Of a DNA stretch of 64,000 nt, positions 38,297 to 48,847 are shown piece by piece. The notes beneath the pieces are model-generated. The model was given only the letters and a program-made list of their open reading frames with translations. It ran no database searches and was not told the DNA's origin. The stretch comes from Neolecta irregularis DAH-3 (taxonomy: Eukaryota > Ascomycota > Neolectomycetes > Neolectales > Neolectaceae). Both the position numbers and the translations under genes were made by a program. Numbering within the stretch: the stretch's first letter is position 1; each line of letters begins with the position of its first letter. The DNA lies in NCBI GenBank assembly GCA_001929475.1, contig LXFE01000126.1, positions 1-64,000 on the forward strand, in the 5' to 3' direction.

Positions 38297-39960
38297 ATGA
38301 CAACCTCCACAGAATCTATGAAAGATCTCGATACGCTGGTTGACTCCTTTCTGGACTATGCCTTGTCTCATGGATTGACTGTTCGTCCTGGATCTTTCGA
38401 AAATCCGCGGAAGACTTTCGGAGAGCATGCTCCAATTACGTTGTTTCCTTCGAAATTCCCTGCAACCGCTTTCGAGGAAGCATGCCAGATCCAGGAGCTA
38501 TACAACGAGTTGTACGCGGCTATTTCGCGGGACGAAGATTGGCTTGGGAGTGTCATGAACGAGTAAATGACACTGAAATCCAGGCTGATGGAATTTCTAG
38601 GTTGGCAAAAGTGGATACCTTTGTTGGTCGTCTGTGGAAGCTTCATAAAGAAGTCAAAGACGAGGGAATAACACAGGTTTTACTATCTCTGACGAAAATT
38701 AACTCCGCATAGCCGTTATCGCTCGGTTTATTTCGATCAGACTACATTCTACACGTTTCTTCGCCTTCGGAACTTCAATCTCCGGTTATCAAACAGGTTG
38801 AATTCAATACGGTTGCGGCATCTTTTGCTGGGCTGGCAACTAAAGTTGCCGAAGCACATGCGTACTCGGCTATGCCGTCTGTCACTTGCTAATGCTGACA
38901 TTCATGCTCCAACAGCTATTTCCAACGATCCGGTTCGTATGAGCCTATTGTCAGTATCCCTGCATCTTCTATAGCAGAAAATCACGCTTTGGACGGGCTG
39001 GCCACTGGATTAGCCAAAGCCCATCAGGCTTACGGGGTCTCCGACGCCAAGATCTTGTTTGTCGTTCAACACGACGAGCGAAATATCTTTGATCAGAGGT
39101 GGCTTGAATACAGGCTCTTTGAAAAGTTTTCCGATTTTTGTCTTGGCAAGTCAACTGATCATCGAGGTTCCAAATAAGATGCTTTCGGAGAACGTTTGCT
39201 GAATTAGAAACGTCTGTTTCAATGGAAGAAAAGACTCGAAAACTGCTTCTTGAGGCTTCTCCAACTTTGCAAGAAATTTCAGTCGTATATTTGCGTGCTG
39301 GTTATGGGCCAGACGATTATAGCACCGAACAAGACTGGCAAACACGAGCTTTATTGGAACGCAGTCACGCGATCAAGTGCCCTTCGATAGCCACGCAGTT
39401 GGCTGGGACTAAGAAAGTCCAGCAGGTTCTGGCGAAGGAAGGGATCGTGGAAAGGTACAAACTCAATCACGTTTGATATAGGGCCGATCTAAACCAGGTT
39501 CATCAAATCAAGAACAGCTGTCAAACGCCTATGTGACACTTTTGCAGGGTTGTATCCGCTAGACGACTCTTTTTCTGGAATACGTGGCCGGGAGCTGGCC
39601 TTTGCCTGTCCCGAATTCCATGTTCTCAAACCACAGCGCGAGGGCGGCGGCAACAATGTTTATCGACGATCCATTCCCGAGTTTCTCCAGCGTCTTCCAC
39701 AGGCGCAGTGGTCGGCGTATATTCTCATGGAGCTGATCAGCGCCCCAGTTTCAGAAAACACCCTGCTGCGCAACGGCGTGCCGGTGCACATGGCGGTTAT
39801 CGACGAGATTGGCATCTACGGCGCGGTGCTGTGGAACACGCAAGAAACAGTCTGGAACAGCGGCTGCTGCGGGTATTTGGTCAGAACCAAAAGCACGGAC
39901 AGCCAAGAAGGCGGTGTTGCAGCGGGCTATGGCTGCTTGTCCTCGCTCCAGAGGGTTTGA
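38297..39960 (+). CDS. GSH2: Glutathione synthetase
   Basis: ATP-grasp-like eukaryotic enzyme joining gamma-glutamylcysteine and glycine. It begins MTTSTESMKDLDTLVDSFLDYALSHGLT. Joined exons give HAPITLFPSKFPATAFEEACQIQELYNELYAAISRD, WLGSVMNELAKVDTFVGRLWKLH, DGLATGLAKAHQAYG, VVQHDERNIFDQRWLEYRLFEK, AGYGPDDY, RSHAIKCPSIATQLAGTKKVQQVLA, LKPQREGGGNNVY (glycine-rich ATP loop), and a C-terminal EGGVAAGYGCLSSLQRV, the family's glycine/alanine-rich end. Seven or so short introns are placed without frame conflict. The last exon, about 39,590-39,960, is markedly more GC-rich than the rest of the gene. It shares a 170-bp divergent interval with the SNF2 gene. Confidence 0.93.
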
Positions 39961-40257
39961 TGGGCGGAAGTTCTGTTTAAGCCCGGTAACCTATCAGCTT
40001 GCAGGTGGTAAGGATGGATCTCAGCAGCTGTAGTTTCATGTCAAAACGCTCTTTCGCGAAAGAATATTTTTCCCATGCCACTTGTTCACTTGCTATAACT
40101 GGGGCTCCCGGGCTCATGACGCAAACATCTACCTAGGGGCGTTCTATCTTCGATCCCCAGAATGACGCTACCAACAGGTTCAACTGAGCCGGACGGTCAG
40201 GCGATATCGTCGTCTATTTAAAATTATGGAGATTCCCACTTGACAGCTAGTTACATA

Positions 40258-40752
40258 ATGGTCTACAAGGAAAATAAAAGGTCTTCAGCCCGTCCGGACC
40301 CGCCTCCCTCTTCTTGTAGATCGAATCCATTCACCTTTGCGGATCAAAATGATATTAGCAATGTCTTTTCAAACGAACATTTCAGCTCTTCTACAGGCTC
40401 GCTGCCGTTGCCCCCGTGGATGAGAACCGAGCAGCAGCCGCAGCCCGAGTCCCAAACACAAAGTTCTCAAAGTACGCAGCAGCTTTTGTTCTCAAAGCTG
40501 ATCGTCATACAGCACACGAAACCAGGCATAGCAGAGTCGCTTCATCCTCACGTTCTCCTAATGACAGAACCTACCAGTAAGATAGCCTGCTCACTGGATG
40601 TGTCAATACTAATGTCGGAATGGGCAACGATTCGAACGAATCCCAACTCACTGTTGAGCGAAACGTCAATGACCCGCCCGATCAAAGCGCTAGATAATGA
40701 CAAAGGACCAGAAGCCTTTCGAAATTCACACCATCTCGGCTTGCGGAATTAG
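40258..40752 (+). CDS. Unknown Ser/Pro/Gln-rich protein
   Basis: An uninterrupted frame from ATG 40258 (MVYKENKR) to 40752, about 165 codons. The first half is Ser/Pro/Gln-rich (SARPDPPPSS; EQQPQPESQTQSSQSTQQ), while the second half is unremarkable. No signal peptide, membrane segment or motif I recognise. In an intron-dense genome the real gene could have a different exon structure: a GTAAGATAG donor at about 40579 in another frame is one possibility. It could also be part of a 5' region of MID1. Low certainty that it is a gene as drawn. Confidence 0.3.
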   Translation: MVYKENKRSSARPDPPPSSCRSNPFTFADQNDISNVFSNEHFSSSTGSLPLPPWMRTEQQPQPESQTQSSQSTQQLLFSKLIVIQHTKPGIAESLHPHVLLMTEPTSKIACSLDVSILMSEWATIRTNPNSLLSETSMTRPIKALDNDKGPEAFRNSHHLGLRN

Positions 40753-41092
40753 TCATCGTATCGGTGTTCCAACGGGAACAGTATATCTTGCTGTTTTCTC
40801 CTCGTTCTAGTTAGGTCGTATCGCAGTGATCTCTGAACTCGTCTTCTCTGCTCCGTTTATCCCTAGACCATATGTTGTATACAGTCTCTGGGTGTTGATA
40901 GCATCGCCTTGTTTCTAGTGTAATAATGAATAGCCCTCCCTGTATCTCTGTCTCCTGATGCCTAGCCTTTAAACTCACCACCATATGAGAAACTCCACTA
41001 TCGAATCCTATTTTTTGTAGCAACGAAATCTCAGGCATTCATCCGCCAAACGCCGGTATAGATTTCCACCTTTGTCAATTGATGCCTGGTCG
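40753..41092. other. MID1 upstream region
   Basis: 340 bp with no gene. A minus-strand frame at 40811-41038 has no recognisable content. Confidence 0.35.
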
Positions 41093-42717
41093 ATGTCGCT
41101 AGTGCACTCATTCAAGTTTCGCCGGCGAAAGCCTTTATTGCTTTATGGGTTCCCTTTATTCTTCACTTTGCTATCTTTGGTGTCTGCGACATCAGCAGCC
41201 TTCTCAGAAAACATATTCCACTCGAATGCATTGGTCCAGAGAGCAGCAGACAACTCAACATTGAAGTTGACAGATAATTCGCCCAGTCGACTACAGGTCT
41301 CTCCGAATACAACACAAAATTGGTCATTTTCCCCAGACTTTTCAGTCGATCGACTGTATATAACCTTTAATACATGCTCACAACCTTTTCAAAACTCGAT
41401 CAACGGTTCAGCCGCCAACCCTCCGTCCCTAAAGCTATATGTCTCGACGTTATCCGATAATTCCCTCCCGGGTCCTGACTCCTCTTTGGCTCAATCGGCC
41501 GCAGACGCTGTACTCGGATTTGCAAATTTCACTCTCCTTAATGTCGGTAGCACGGTTTTCCTTGGAGTATATGCACCGGAACTGGGTTCTAATTGGCAGG
41601 GAGGTTGGTATTATGAAATCGCCGCGTCGAGTCAAGGTAGGATTATCGAAACGGTGTTTTTTGACATTATAGCACCAATTCATGCCTTTTCTCCTGGTCA
41701 AATGTTATTCCTAACTGATACCGACTCAGTCTCTGCGTTGCTGACATCACAAAACTACACAAACGCCGAGCCAATCCCTTATGATATCTATGCCAATCCC
41801 TTGTCTGACAACGCCATCCTCCCAACTCTCTCAAATTCTTACTGCGCACTTCTCACGAATCCAAGCCTAATCAAAGATGCCAACGTGGAAAGGAGTATGA
41901 CGACTCGTGGACTCGGTCATCTTCCAAAAGAACAGTTTTTATTATCAGGCCTCAATGCGTCGACAGAATACTCACTATATCTCAGTCTGCCGAATAATAA
42001 AAATGATGTGAATAGCGGTGGAACAGTCTTCTCCCCATTACTCTTTAAAACAAAAAAATGTATTGTCAACTCTCGACATTGCTAAGTATTTTAGTTGACA
42101 ATTGTCAGATTATCTACAATCTCGACTTTTGCAGCGAAGTAGCCTACGCAGTTCCTGCAAATCCGTTTCGTTATTCTAGAGATGCATTGAAACAAGAATA
42201 CGATTCATACGCTTCGAGTCTCTTCCAGAATTTCACCTATTCCTTGCAAATAATCCCTTGCCAAGCAAATGGGGAGAGTTTGTACTCTCTAGTGCGAAAT
42301 TGCACGGACTGTTCCACAGCTTATAAAAAATGGCTTTGTGCGACTACAATTCCAATGTGCGCCGACGTAACGGACGACGATCATGGACTGACAGCTCGTC
42401 CCGTGAACACAAGTCGAGTGCCTCAAATCGACTCACTTATCCAACCTGGTGCATACAAAGAAGTCAAGCCTTGTATTGGACATTGTTGGGAGCTAGTTCA
42501 AAGCTGTCCCGTCCAACTGAATTTTCAATGTCCTACAAAATACGGCCTCGACATCGCGTATGGAGATATGGAAACTGGATGTAATGAACTTGGCGTGCAG
42601 CCTTTCGTTTTGAATTCGGCGAATAGTATTTTTGTTCGATGGTGGACCGTTTTGGCATTAATCGTAATTTTGCATTCTATTGTTGCTTTATCAAGCAGCG
42701 TTGTCTTTCCTTCGTGA
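41093..42717 (+). CDS. MID1: Mid1, regulatory subunit of the Cch1-Mid1 calcium channel
   Basis: Stretch- and pheromone-responsive calcium-channel subunit of the plasma membrane/ER. From ATG 41093 (MSLVHSF), a basic stretch leads into a signal sequence (LLLYGFPLFFTLLSLVSAT). The large lumenal part has many N-glycosylation sites (NST, NTT, NWS, NGS, NFT, NYT, NAS). After a single intron (about 42060-42093, GTATTG...TTTTAG) comes the Cys-rich C-terminal region NLDFCSEVAYAVPAN, NCTDCSTAYKKWLCATTIPMC and PCIGHCWELVQSCP. These are the invariant Mid1 cysteines and resemble a Frizzled-type fold. It ends with a hydrophobic stretch (WWTVLALIVILHSIVALSS), possibly a GPI signal or membrane anchor. About 530 residues, usual length. 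Confidence 0.92.
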
Positions 42718-43181
42718 TTTTCCTTTTTTGTTTTCGTTTTGTACATGCTTGTCACTCGTTTAGCTACATTTCAAGCACGGCGTATGCGGAACTAATAAAA
42801 TAGACCAAACAGTAGAATGAGCCGAATGCCTATGATCTTTTGTCACTATCACAGAACTTCCCAGACGAATGGCCTTAGCAAAGTACTGTGAAATACATTC
42901 ACTCTCACATGTCCAGGGGAGGACCGATGGTAATTGTTTACTATCTCACAATTACAAACAGTCGTATACTAGAGGAATGCGGGTGCAATACCATTCACTC
43001 GCAACCTTGGACTTCGGTCTGTATACTTGAAGTATACAGCACTTCATGGTCTAATACGATTTACTTGAATCCTCCGGCGAGGGTGGTCTCGATATTCAAT
43101 GAATAGTCATTACCAATGCATTAGACTAGCCCGTAATTACCCTTGTTCTCTAACCCCCCTCATACAAATATTATTCCCCTG
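42718..43181. other. Intergenic region between convergent MID1 and terpene synthase
   Basis: 464 bp, AT-rich, without a recognisable gene or repeat. A 'cttgaagtataca' direct/inverted motif near 43024-43040 is short and probably chance. Confidence 0.35.
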
Positions 43182-44114
43182 TCATTTGTACCGCCCGGTC
43201 AATCCGCTCCAGTACTCATGTCCAGCCATCAACCAGGATAGAGAGTCGACATATTTTCTTCCTTGTTCCGTACTTCGACCGCTGTCAATATACTGTTGCT
43301 TCAAACCCAAGTATCGCTCAAAATAGGTCGGAGCAATTTGCGCGAGCTTAATCCATGCTTCATGTCTGCTTAATCCTTCAATTCGGTGCAGGAATTCCAC
43401 AGAATTGGCGGACGCATAACCCTCGCGAAATTCTTTGCGATAACTGAAAATGTCATTGATCAAAATACACTCCGTTCCGACTGTGCTATCGATCTCTCGA
43501 ATATCATCATATTCGGCATCCTCGAGTTTGATATCCATGCCCATTCGAAGAATGGTCATGCTCCAATAATACCCACCATTCAATTGACGGTATTGTAAAT
43601 ACTTTTGAAATGATTCGACGTTGCCGGGGTTAGAACGAGTATTCTTGTACATGCCGATGAGATTGCGTTGCATAACTTCTACATGGTCTGGAGCAATAGT
43701 TTCGACTTTGCACCATATTTGTGCGCATTTTCGTTCAATGTCATTGATGGGTTCATGCTTTCTAAGAAATATGCCGAGAAATCGTGCCGCAATTTGAGAA
43801 CCGAGCTCGTCGTTTCCGCATTCATCAATATAGTCGTCAAGAAGGAAGAACAACGTGATCATGTCAGCTACAAGGCGAATGCGTTCGGAAAGAATATCTG
43901 GAAATGAACAGACAGTGCAATAACCGTATTTACTGTCGATAAATTTCTGCCGAGACTCTTTTGAAGGCCATGGCCATTCGTCGAGAAAGGCTTGGTCACT
44001 TTCCTCTTCAATTTCTTGACTTCTTTGATGAAAACGAACTTGATGACCGAAAATATTGACTTTAGGGAGATATCTGCTGGCACCTTGATCACCCATGGCG
44101 CAAACGGCTGACAT
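43182..44114 (-). CDS. Class I terpene synthase (sesquiterpene cyclase type)
   Basis: Ionisation-type cyclase converting a prenyl diphosphate, most likely farnesyl diphosphate, into a cyclic hydrocarbon. Single uninterrupted frame of 310 codons (302-310 residues depending on which ATG is used; MGDQGASRYLP is the second). The metal-binding motif DDYIDE is at residues 93-98. The NSE motif NDIFSYRKE is at 220-228, with Asn, Ser and Glu all present. A terminal RY pair sits at 308-309 (GLTGRYK), as in many microbial sesquiterpene cyclases. No introns, unlike nearly every neighbour. No P450 or transporter lies beside it, so I see no biosynthetic cluster. The product cannot be predicted. Confidence 0.92.
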   Translation of the reverse strand: MSAVCAMGDQGASRYLPKVNIFGHQVRFHQRSQEIEEESDQAFLDEWPWPSKESRQKFIDSKYGYCTVCSFPDILSERIRLVADMITLFFLLDDYIDECGNDELGSQIAARFLGIFLRKHEPINDIERKCAQIWCKVETIAPDHVEVMQRNLIGMYKNTRSNPGNVESFQKYLQYRQLNGGYYWSMTILRMGMDIKLEDAEYDDIREIDSTVGTECILINDIFSYRKEFREGYASANSVEFLHRIEGLSRHEAWIKLAQIAPTYFERYLGLKQQYIDSGRSTEQGRKYVDSLSWLMAGHEYWSGLTGRYK

Positions 44115-44632
44115 GCGAAACTGCTTAGGAAAGATTCAACCAAGGGAAATTGTCTCCTTATGTTTACTTCTTATAGCATTCGCTTCTTCAAGTCCACAGC
44201 ATCTTACTGCAGCAAAAACTCATTTGTTTCCATCTATCGACCCCTAGAGGCACCGATATCACATTCCCTGATGTATCTCCTTGATCCAAGTCAGGTCTAG
44301 AACCCTGAGCCGCTAAACATGTGATAACCTTGGTTATATACGTCATTGAGTTTCGCAATGCAGTTCGGCGAACTTGCGTAGAGTTGAAAGCACATAGGCC
44401 GTAGTAAAGAACCTCTTGGAAGTTTGTGCCGGTATCCTTGGGATATCTTTCTCTGGCTATGTCTAGTGGGAATGCAAGACCGGCTTTGGGTGAAAGGGAA
44501 AACAACGGACATGAAATATCTTCAAGGCAATTCCAGTCCTATAATTATAGATTATGAGAGGGAAACACTGATTATAACGAGTTGAAAAAATGACCGTACC
44601 GCGGATACAAAACAGGAATGTGAGCAAAAGCA
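44115..44632. other. Upstream of terpene synthase / ERF4 3' flank
   Basis: 518 bp. A minus-strand frame of 105 codons (44188-44505) contains nothing I recognise and could be 5' leader of the terpene synthase transcript. Confidence 0.35.
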
Positions 44633-45353
44633 TTACTGCGGCTTTTGCTCCTGGATAGACTTGGGAGACTTTGGAGCGGGAATCTCGATATCAACCTGCT
44701 TCTCAGTGACTGATGAAAGCAATATCATACAGTCAAATAGGCCGTCCTTCTTAGACTGATTATCCTTAATCCCTTGGGATTGAACACTTCCTTGTTCTGG
44801 GTCTGGATGAAGCCTTCAAGTGCTTTCAGTTTCTAAGGACAAGGATTAGTATGTCCACTGCTGCAAAAGGACCTACGCTACGCAACCTTGAGGGCCAGAA
44901 CCATTCACTTGTAAATATAGTTAGAATAGCAGCTATATTCTCGGCGATGTTCCATGGACTGAACGGATTATGTGCCTCTTGCAAGATCCGGTTGATCGTT
45001 TCTACCAAATGCAGAAACTGTTCTTCTGTAATGTAGTGTGCCAGGTAGTTGGGAAACGTGGTCGAAAAGTGTGGGCATATATCACCGTGCAGGGTATATA
45101 CGCGTTCTATACGGACGACTTTTGTAGATCTCGCCGCTCCAGGGGCCACATGGGGATTGGGATGGAGGAGGACATCCGTGGGAAACACAGTGGAGGAATG
45201 GACTCGGAGGGTCTGTAATGGTGGAGGAGTCAGTTCAGTTACGGATGACAGTGTGGATGCTGTCTGAAAGGAACGAGTGGAGGTTTGTCTTTCAACAGTT
45301 GGGGAAGTGGGAGGGGAGACAGTAAGGGCAATGGAGGATTCGGCCAAAGCCAT
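44633..45353 (-). CDS. ERF4: ERF4/Golgin A7 family palmitoyltransferase cofactor
   Basis: Partner of the DHHC enzyme Erf2, which palmitoylates Ras at the ER. From ATG 45353 (MALAESS), a Ser/Thr/Pro-rich N-terminus leads to VVRIERVYTLHGD. The Erf4 domain reads FPNYLAHYITEEQFLHLVETINRILQEAHNPFSPWNIAENI, with the family's PFSPWN motif and the hydrophobic AAILTIFTSEWFW. An intron from about 44872 to 44832 joins RLRS to KLKALEGFIQTQN..VFNPKGLRIISLRRTAYLT. A second intron leads to QVDIEIPAPKSPKS and the stop at 44633-44635. An upstream in-frame ATG at 45434 is also possible; I prefer 45353 for its ACAATGG context. Confidence 0.85.
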
Positions 45354-46483
45354 TGTCTGGTGGTCGAGTCCGGCTCGAAGGTGAGTCGGAAGGTGGAGAA
45401 GGATGCGTGTTGCTATTCCGAGTGTGCATTGCATTCATGACCAGGCCATCACCACCACTCTCACTCACCTCTATTCTGCTTCACCTTCCGTCCTTGTGAT
45501 GTGCCCCGATCTAACGCGGATCCAAATGATACGAGCAACATTTTTTGAAAGGGGTTTTCTTGTTTTACTTTCCGTGTCTAGACGATACTAGCGGGGTGGC
45601 TTCTTCTGTTTCTTACACTAGTCCTATAGCCACCTGCAGGACTGGTGGATATCTATCCAATCATTCCCCGTTTATTGAAAACTCGACAACTGCAGCCTGT
45701 GTACGACACACGATGTGAACAGTGGCTAGCAGGAAACCCGCTCTTATACAACAGGCCCATGCGGGACTTTTCCCACTGAACTAACCTCGAAACTGCTAGA
45801 ACACGAAAACGTAATGTCTCGACTTTGATGCAGGGGATCTTTATAGTTTGCAAAGAGATGAACATTTGTCGTACACAGGGTACTCCGCTGCCAAACAGTG
45901 CTACGCTCGAATATTCGTAATCATAATAAAGGACGGATGAGAAAGCTACCGAAAGTATCAGAGATACATCCTCTACAGTGACAGGTATAAAGAAATCGCT
46001 ATTCATGTAGTCCATTTAGTGATTCAGTGCTCGGAATGCGAAAGAGACGGCCATTGACCGAGGTGCAGATTACTCTGAGATAGAATATAAAGGGAATGAG
46101 GCAATAAATAGATAGCTATCGGAGATGTAATATTTGATGTTTTGAGTGGGTATGAGTGACCTTGTTGGAAGGTAATATGACATAGTTGCATCATTGCTCC
46201 TTTCACATCTGTTTTCAAATATAATCTCCAACTAGAGCAATGTATGTGTGGAATAAAAAGGAAATTAGGATACAAGTGAGAATGACCAATACTATACTAA
46301 ATTACGAGCGCAACAAAGCAAGGTAGTTCGCATTTACGGTAATTAGTTATAAATCCGCTGTAATTGACGAACCACCTGGGAAAAACTAGAGCACCACCAA
46401 CCCCGCTCAGATCACCTCGACCATCACCTCAGATTCTCTCCACACCTCAAACCGCCCGCCTTCAAATTCTGTGTAGTTTCAGT
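45354..46483. promoter_or_regulatory. Divergent ERF4/HEM1 upstream region
   Basis: 1.13 kb between two divergent starts. Minus-strand frames at 45653-46015 and 46024-46275 have no recognisable content. The last 120 bp before HEM1 are C-rich. No LTR similarity seen. Confidence 0.4.
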
Positions 46484-48444
46484 ATGGAAGCACTCGTAGC
46501 TCAAGGCGCCAACGTCTGTCCGTTTCTCAGGAACGCGACTCCTACGACTCTCCGAATCCTAGCTTCTCGTCCATCGGGAGTTCGAGGGTTCTCTGTTTTA
46601 CAACGCGAGGGATTACGATGTCCGGTTCTCGGCCGATCGATTAAATTGCAAATGATTCATCGCGGATATATTGCGCCGTGTATGACTGTCAAGATGAGAT
46701 CATCACCGCAATTCAACGCTGCGATGATCCAACGAGGATATGTCGCGCCGTGTATGAATGCCAAGATGAGATATTCACCACATATCAATGCCGCTGCTAC
46801 GAGTCTTGAAAGTGTTCATTTGAAGGCTAAAATCGATTCTTCTAGAGGAGGGGTATGTCCTCATATGGTTGCTGTGCAAAATGCGGGAAGGGCAGCTAGA
46901 CGTGGATCCCCGACTTTGTTTCCTGGTAGTATTTCTTGTCCGATCAATCAATCGGCGCAGTGTCCGGTCAATCGCTTGACGCCCATTAATCACTCGACGC
47001 AGTCGTCTCCATTTGATTATGATGGATTCTATCAATCTGAGCTGGATAAAAAACATCTAGATAAAAGCTACCGGTATTTCAACAACATCAACCGGGTACG
47101 TATTTCAAGTAGTCTTGTTAATTCTAGCTCGCCAAAGAATTTCCGAGGGCTCATACTAGAGATCCTTTGGAGCGGGTGGATGTATGGTCTGCCAATGACT
47201 ACCTCGGCATGTCTCGGCACCCCAAAGTCATTGAGGCGATTCACGCGACTGTGGATAAATACGGGGCGGGATCCGGGGGCACACGGAACATTTCTGGGAA
47301 TTTCCAGCTGGTGGAGCTTCTTGAGGCGTCTATTGCCCGCCTGCATCAGAAAGAAGCTGCGCTTGTGTTCTCGTCCTGTTATGTTGCGAACGACGCGACG
47401 CTCTCGACCCTTGGGGCCAAGATGCCTGGATGTGTGATCCTCAGCGACCAGCTGAACCACGCATCGATGATCCAGGGCATCCGGCACTCTGGGGCTGTGA
47501 AGATGGTGTTTCGCCACAACGATCTCTGCGACCTTGAGGCGAAGCTGCAGACTATTCCCGCGGGGACGCCCAAGATCATTGCGTTTGAGAGCGTGTACAG
47601 CATGTGCGGGAGTGTTTCAGACATCAACGCGGTGTGCGATCTTGCGGAAAAGTACGGGGCGCTCACGTTTCTGGACGAAGTGCACAGCGTTGGGCTGTAC
47701 AACTACGACGGCGCTGGAGTCGCCGCGCACCTGGACACGCTGAGCAAGCACAGCCGCCGCCGCCTGGAGGCGCCGCGCGGGTCTGCCGCTGCCCGGATCG
47801 ACATCGTCTCGGGCACGCTGGGCAAGGCGTATGGCAACGTGGGCGGCTATATCTGCGGCAGCGCGCGCCTCGTGGACTGCGTGCGGTCGCTGGCGCCTGG
47901 GTTCATCTTCACGACGTCGCTGCCGCCGCATGTGATGGCCGGAGCCCGCGCGGCGATCGAGCACCAGCGCACCACCGCGCACGACCGCATCCGCCAGCAG
48001 CTGAATGTCCGCCGCCTCAAGTCGCAGCTCGCGCGCCTCGATATCCCCGTCGTGCCAAACCCCAGCCACATTTTGCCGCTGCTGGTCGGCGACGCTGCTA
48101 CCGCAAAGGCCGCAAGCGACGACCTTTTGCACAGTCACGCCATATACGTCCAGGGCATCAACTACCCCACAGTCCCCGTCGGCCACGAGCGGCTGCGCAT
48201 CACACCCTCCCCGCATCACACTCCCGAAATCACAGACAAACTCGTCCATGCGCTGGATCTCGTCTGGAAAAAGTTCAACATCAGGCGATCCGCAGACTGG
48301 GCGGCAATCGGTGGTCGTGCAGGCGTCGGCCACGGCAGCAAGGAAATCGTCCCTCTCTGGACGGATGACATGTTGGGGATTAAAACTTGCAAGAGCGACA
48401 TCATTGACACACAGTTGCCCCTACACAGTTGGGTTAGTCTCTAG
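46484..48444 (+). CDS. HEM1: 5-aminolevulinate synthase, mitochondrial
   Basis: PLP enzyme making 5-aminolevulinate from glycine and succinyl-CoA, the first step of heme synthesis. ATG 46484 gives MEALVAQGANVCPFLR. The leader of about 175 residues is basic and carries five Cys-Pro dipeptides (residues 12, 46, 125, 152, 160), the core of heme-regulatory motifs, and two APCM motifs (65, 89). Residues 57-80 and 81-104 are a 24-residue tandem duplication. A 32-nt intron near 47096 leads to LAKEFPRA. The catalytic core is intact: NDYLGMSRHPKV, GAGSGGTRNISG, LDEVHSVGLY, SGTLGKAYGNVGGY (PLP lysine), TTSLPPHVMAGA, GHERLRITPSPHHT. DNA from about 47,540 to 48,330 is strongly GC-rich. Confidence 0.95.
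46652..46795 (+). repeat. 72-bp tandem duplication in the HEM1 leader
   Basis: Two adjacent 72-bp units, 46652-46723 and 46724-46795. They encode MIHRGYIAPCMTVKMRSSPQ + FNAA and MIQRGYVAPCMNAKMRYSPH + INAA. The frame is kept and the Pro-Cys-Met motif is conserved in both. Confidence 0.85.
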
Positions 48445-48477
48445 TTTGGACAACACTTGCTCCATAATTATTCCTCT

Positions 48478-48595
48478 CTATGCCTGCTACACTCAATTTG
48501 CCTTGAATAAGGAAAATTCCTCCAATTGGGATCAGCTTCCGTTAACTGACCTATCTCTCTGAAACAATGTAGGAATCTGCTTCTAACCCAACCTG
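48478..48595 (-). pseudogene. Decayed fragment of a COQ8 copy
   Basis: The stretch 'tgcctgctacactcaatttgcc' resembles the COQ8 3' end near 51929-51955. About 48505-48595 resembles 52420-52505 ('tccaattNggatcag', 'atctctctgaaacaNaatgtNNgaatctgctt'). Both are in the same orientation as COQ8, with a roughly 470-bp internal loss. It cannot encode a product. Confidence 0.55.
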
Positions 48596-48713
48596 TTTTT
48601 GTCTAGAATAAATGAAATATATTCGTTGAGAATAAATTGAAGCTGCTATCGCCTGCAATCAGTAGTGTAAAAAGCATTACGCATGTTTCTCAGTTATCTT
48701 ATACAATGTCTGC

Positions 48714-48847
48714 GGTCAAGAATCATGTTTTTTCCAGACCAGAGATTTTGGAGGGGATTTTCCGTCCCGAAGGGATATCTTAATGTACTCGACCAGAAAC
48801 ATTCAAGAAGCAGATTTTGCTATTCCGGAATTCAAAAGGTTTATGGG
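48714..48847 (+). pseudogene. Truncated copy of the Ulp1-like secreted gene
   Basis: Two blocks match the intact gene at 50118-51440. 'tcaagaatcatg-tttttccagaccagagatttt' matches 50357-50395, and 'aagggatatct...taatgtactc.accagaNacatt.aagcagat.ttgctattcc' matches 51093-51170. About 690 bp between them is missing. Reading frames are broken. Confidence 0.65.

Noticed and set aside
44188-44505. 105-codon minus-strand frame upstream of the terpene synthase
   Set aside because: No recognisable motif or homologue that I know. Likely leader or chance.
47604-48368. Long overlapping frames inside HEM1 on both strands (254 codons plus, 238 codons minus)
   Set aside because: They are shadows caused by the GC-rich HEM1 exon, which suppresses stop codons. 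Their Arg/Ala/Pro composition is that of shifted HEM1 codons.
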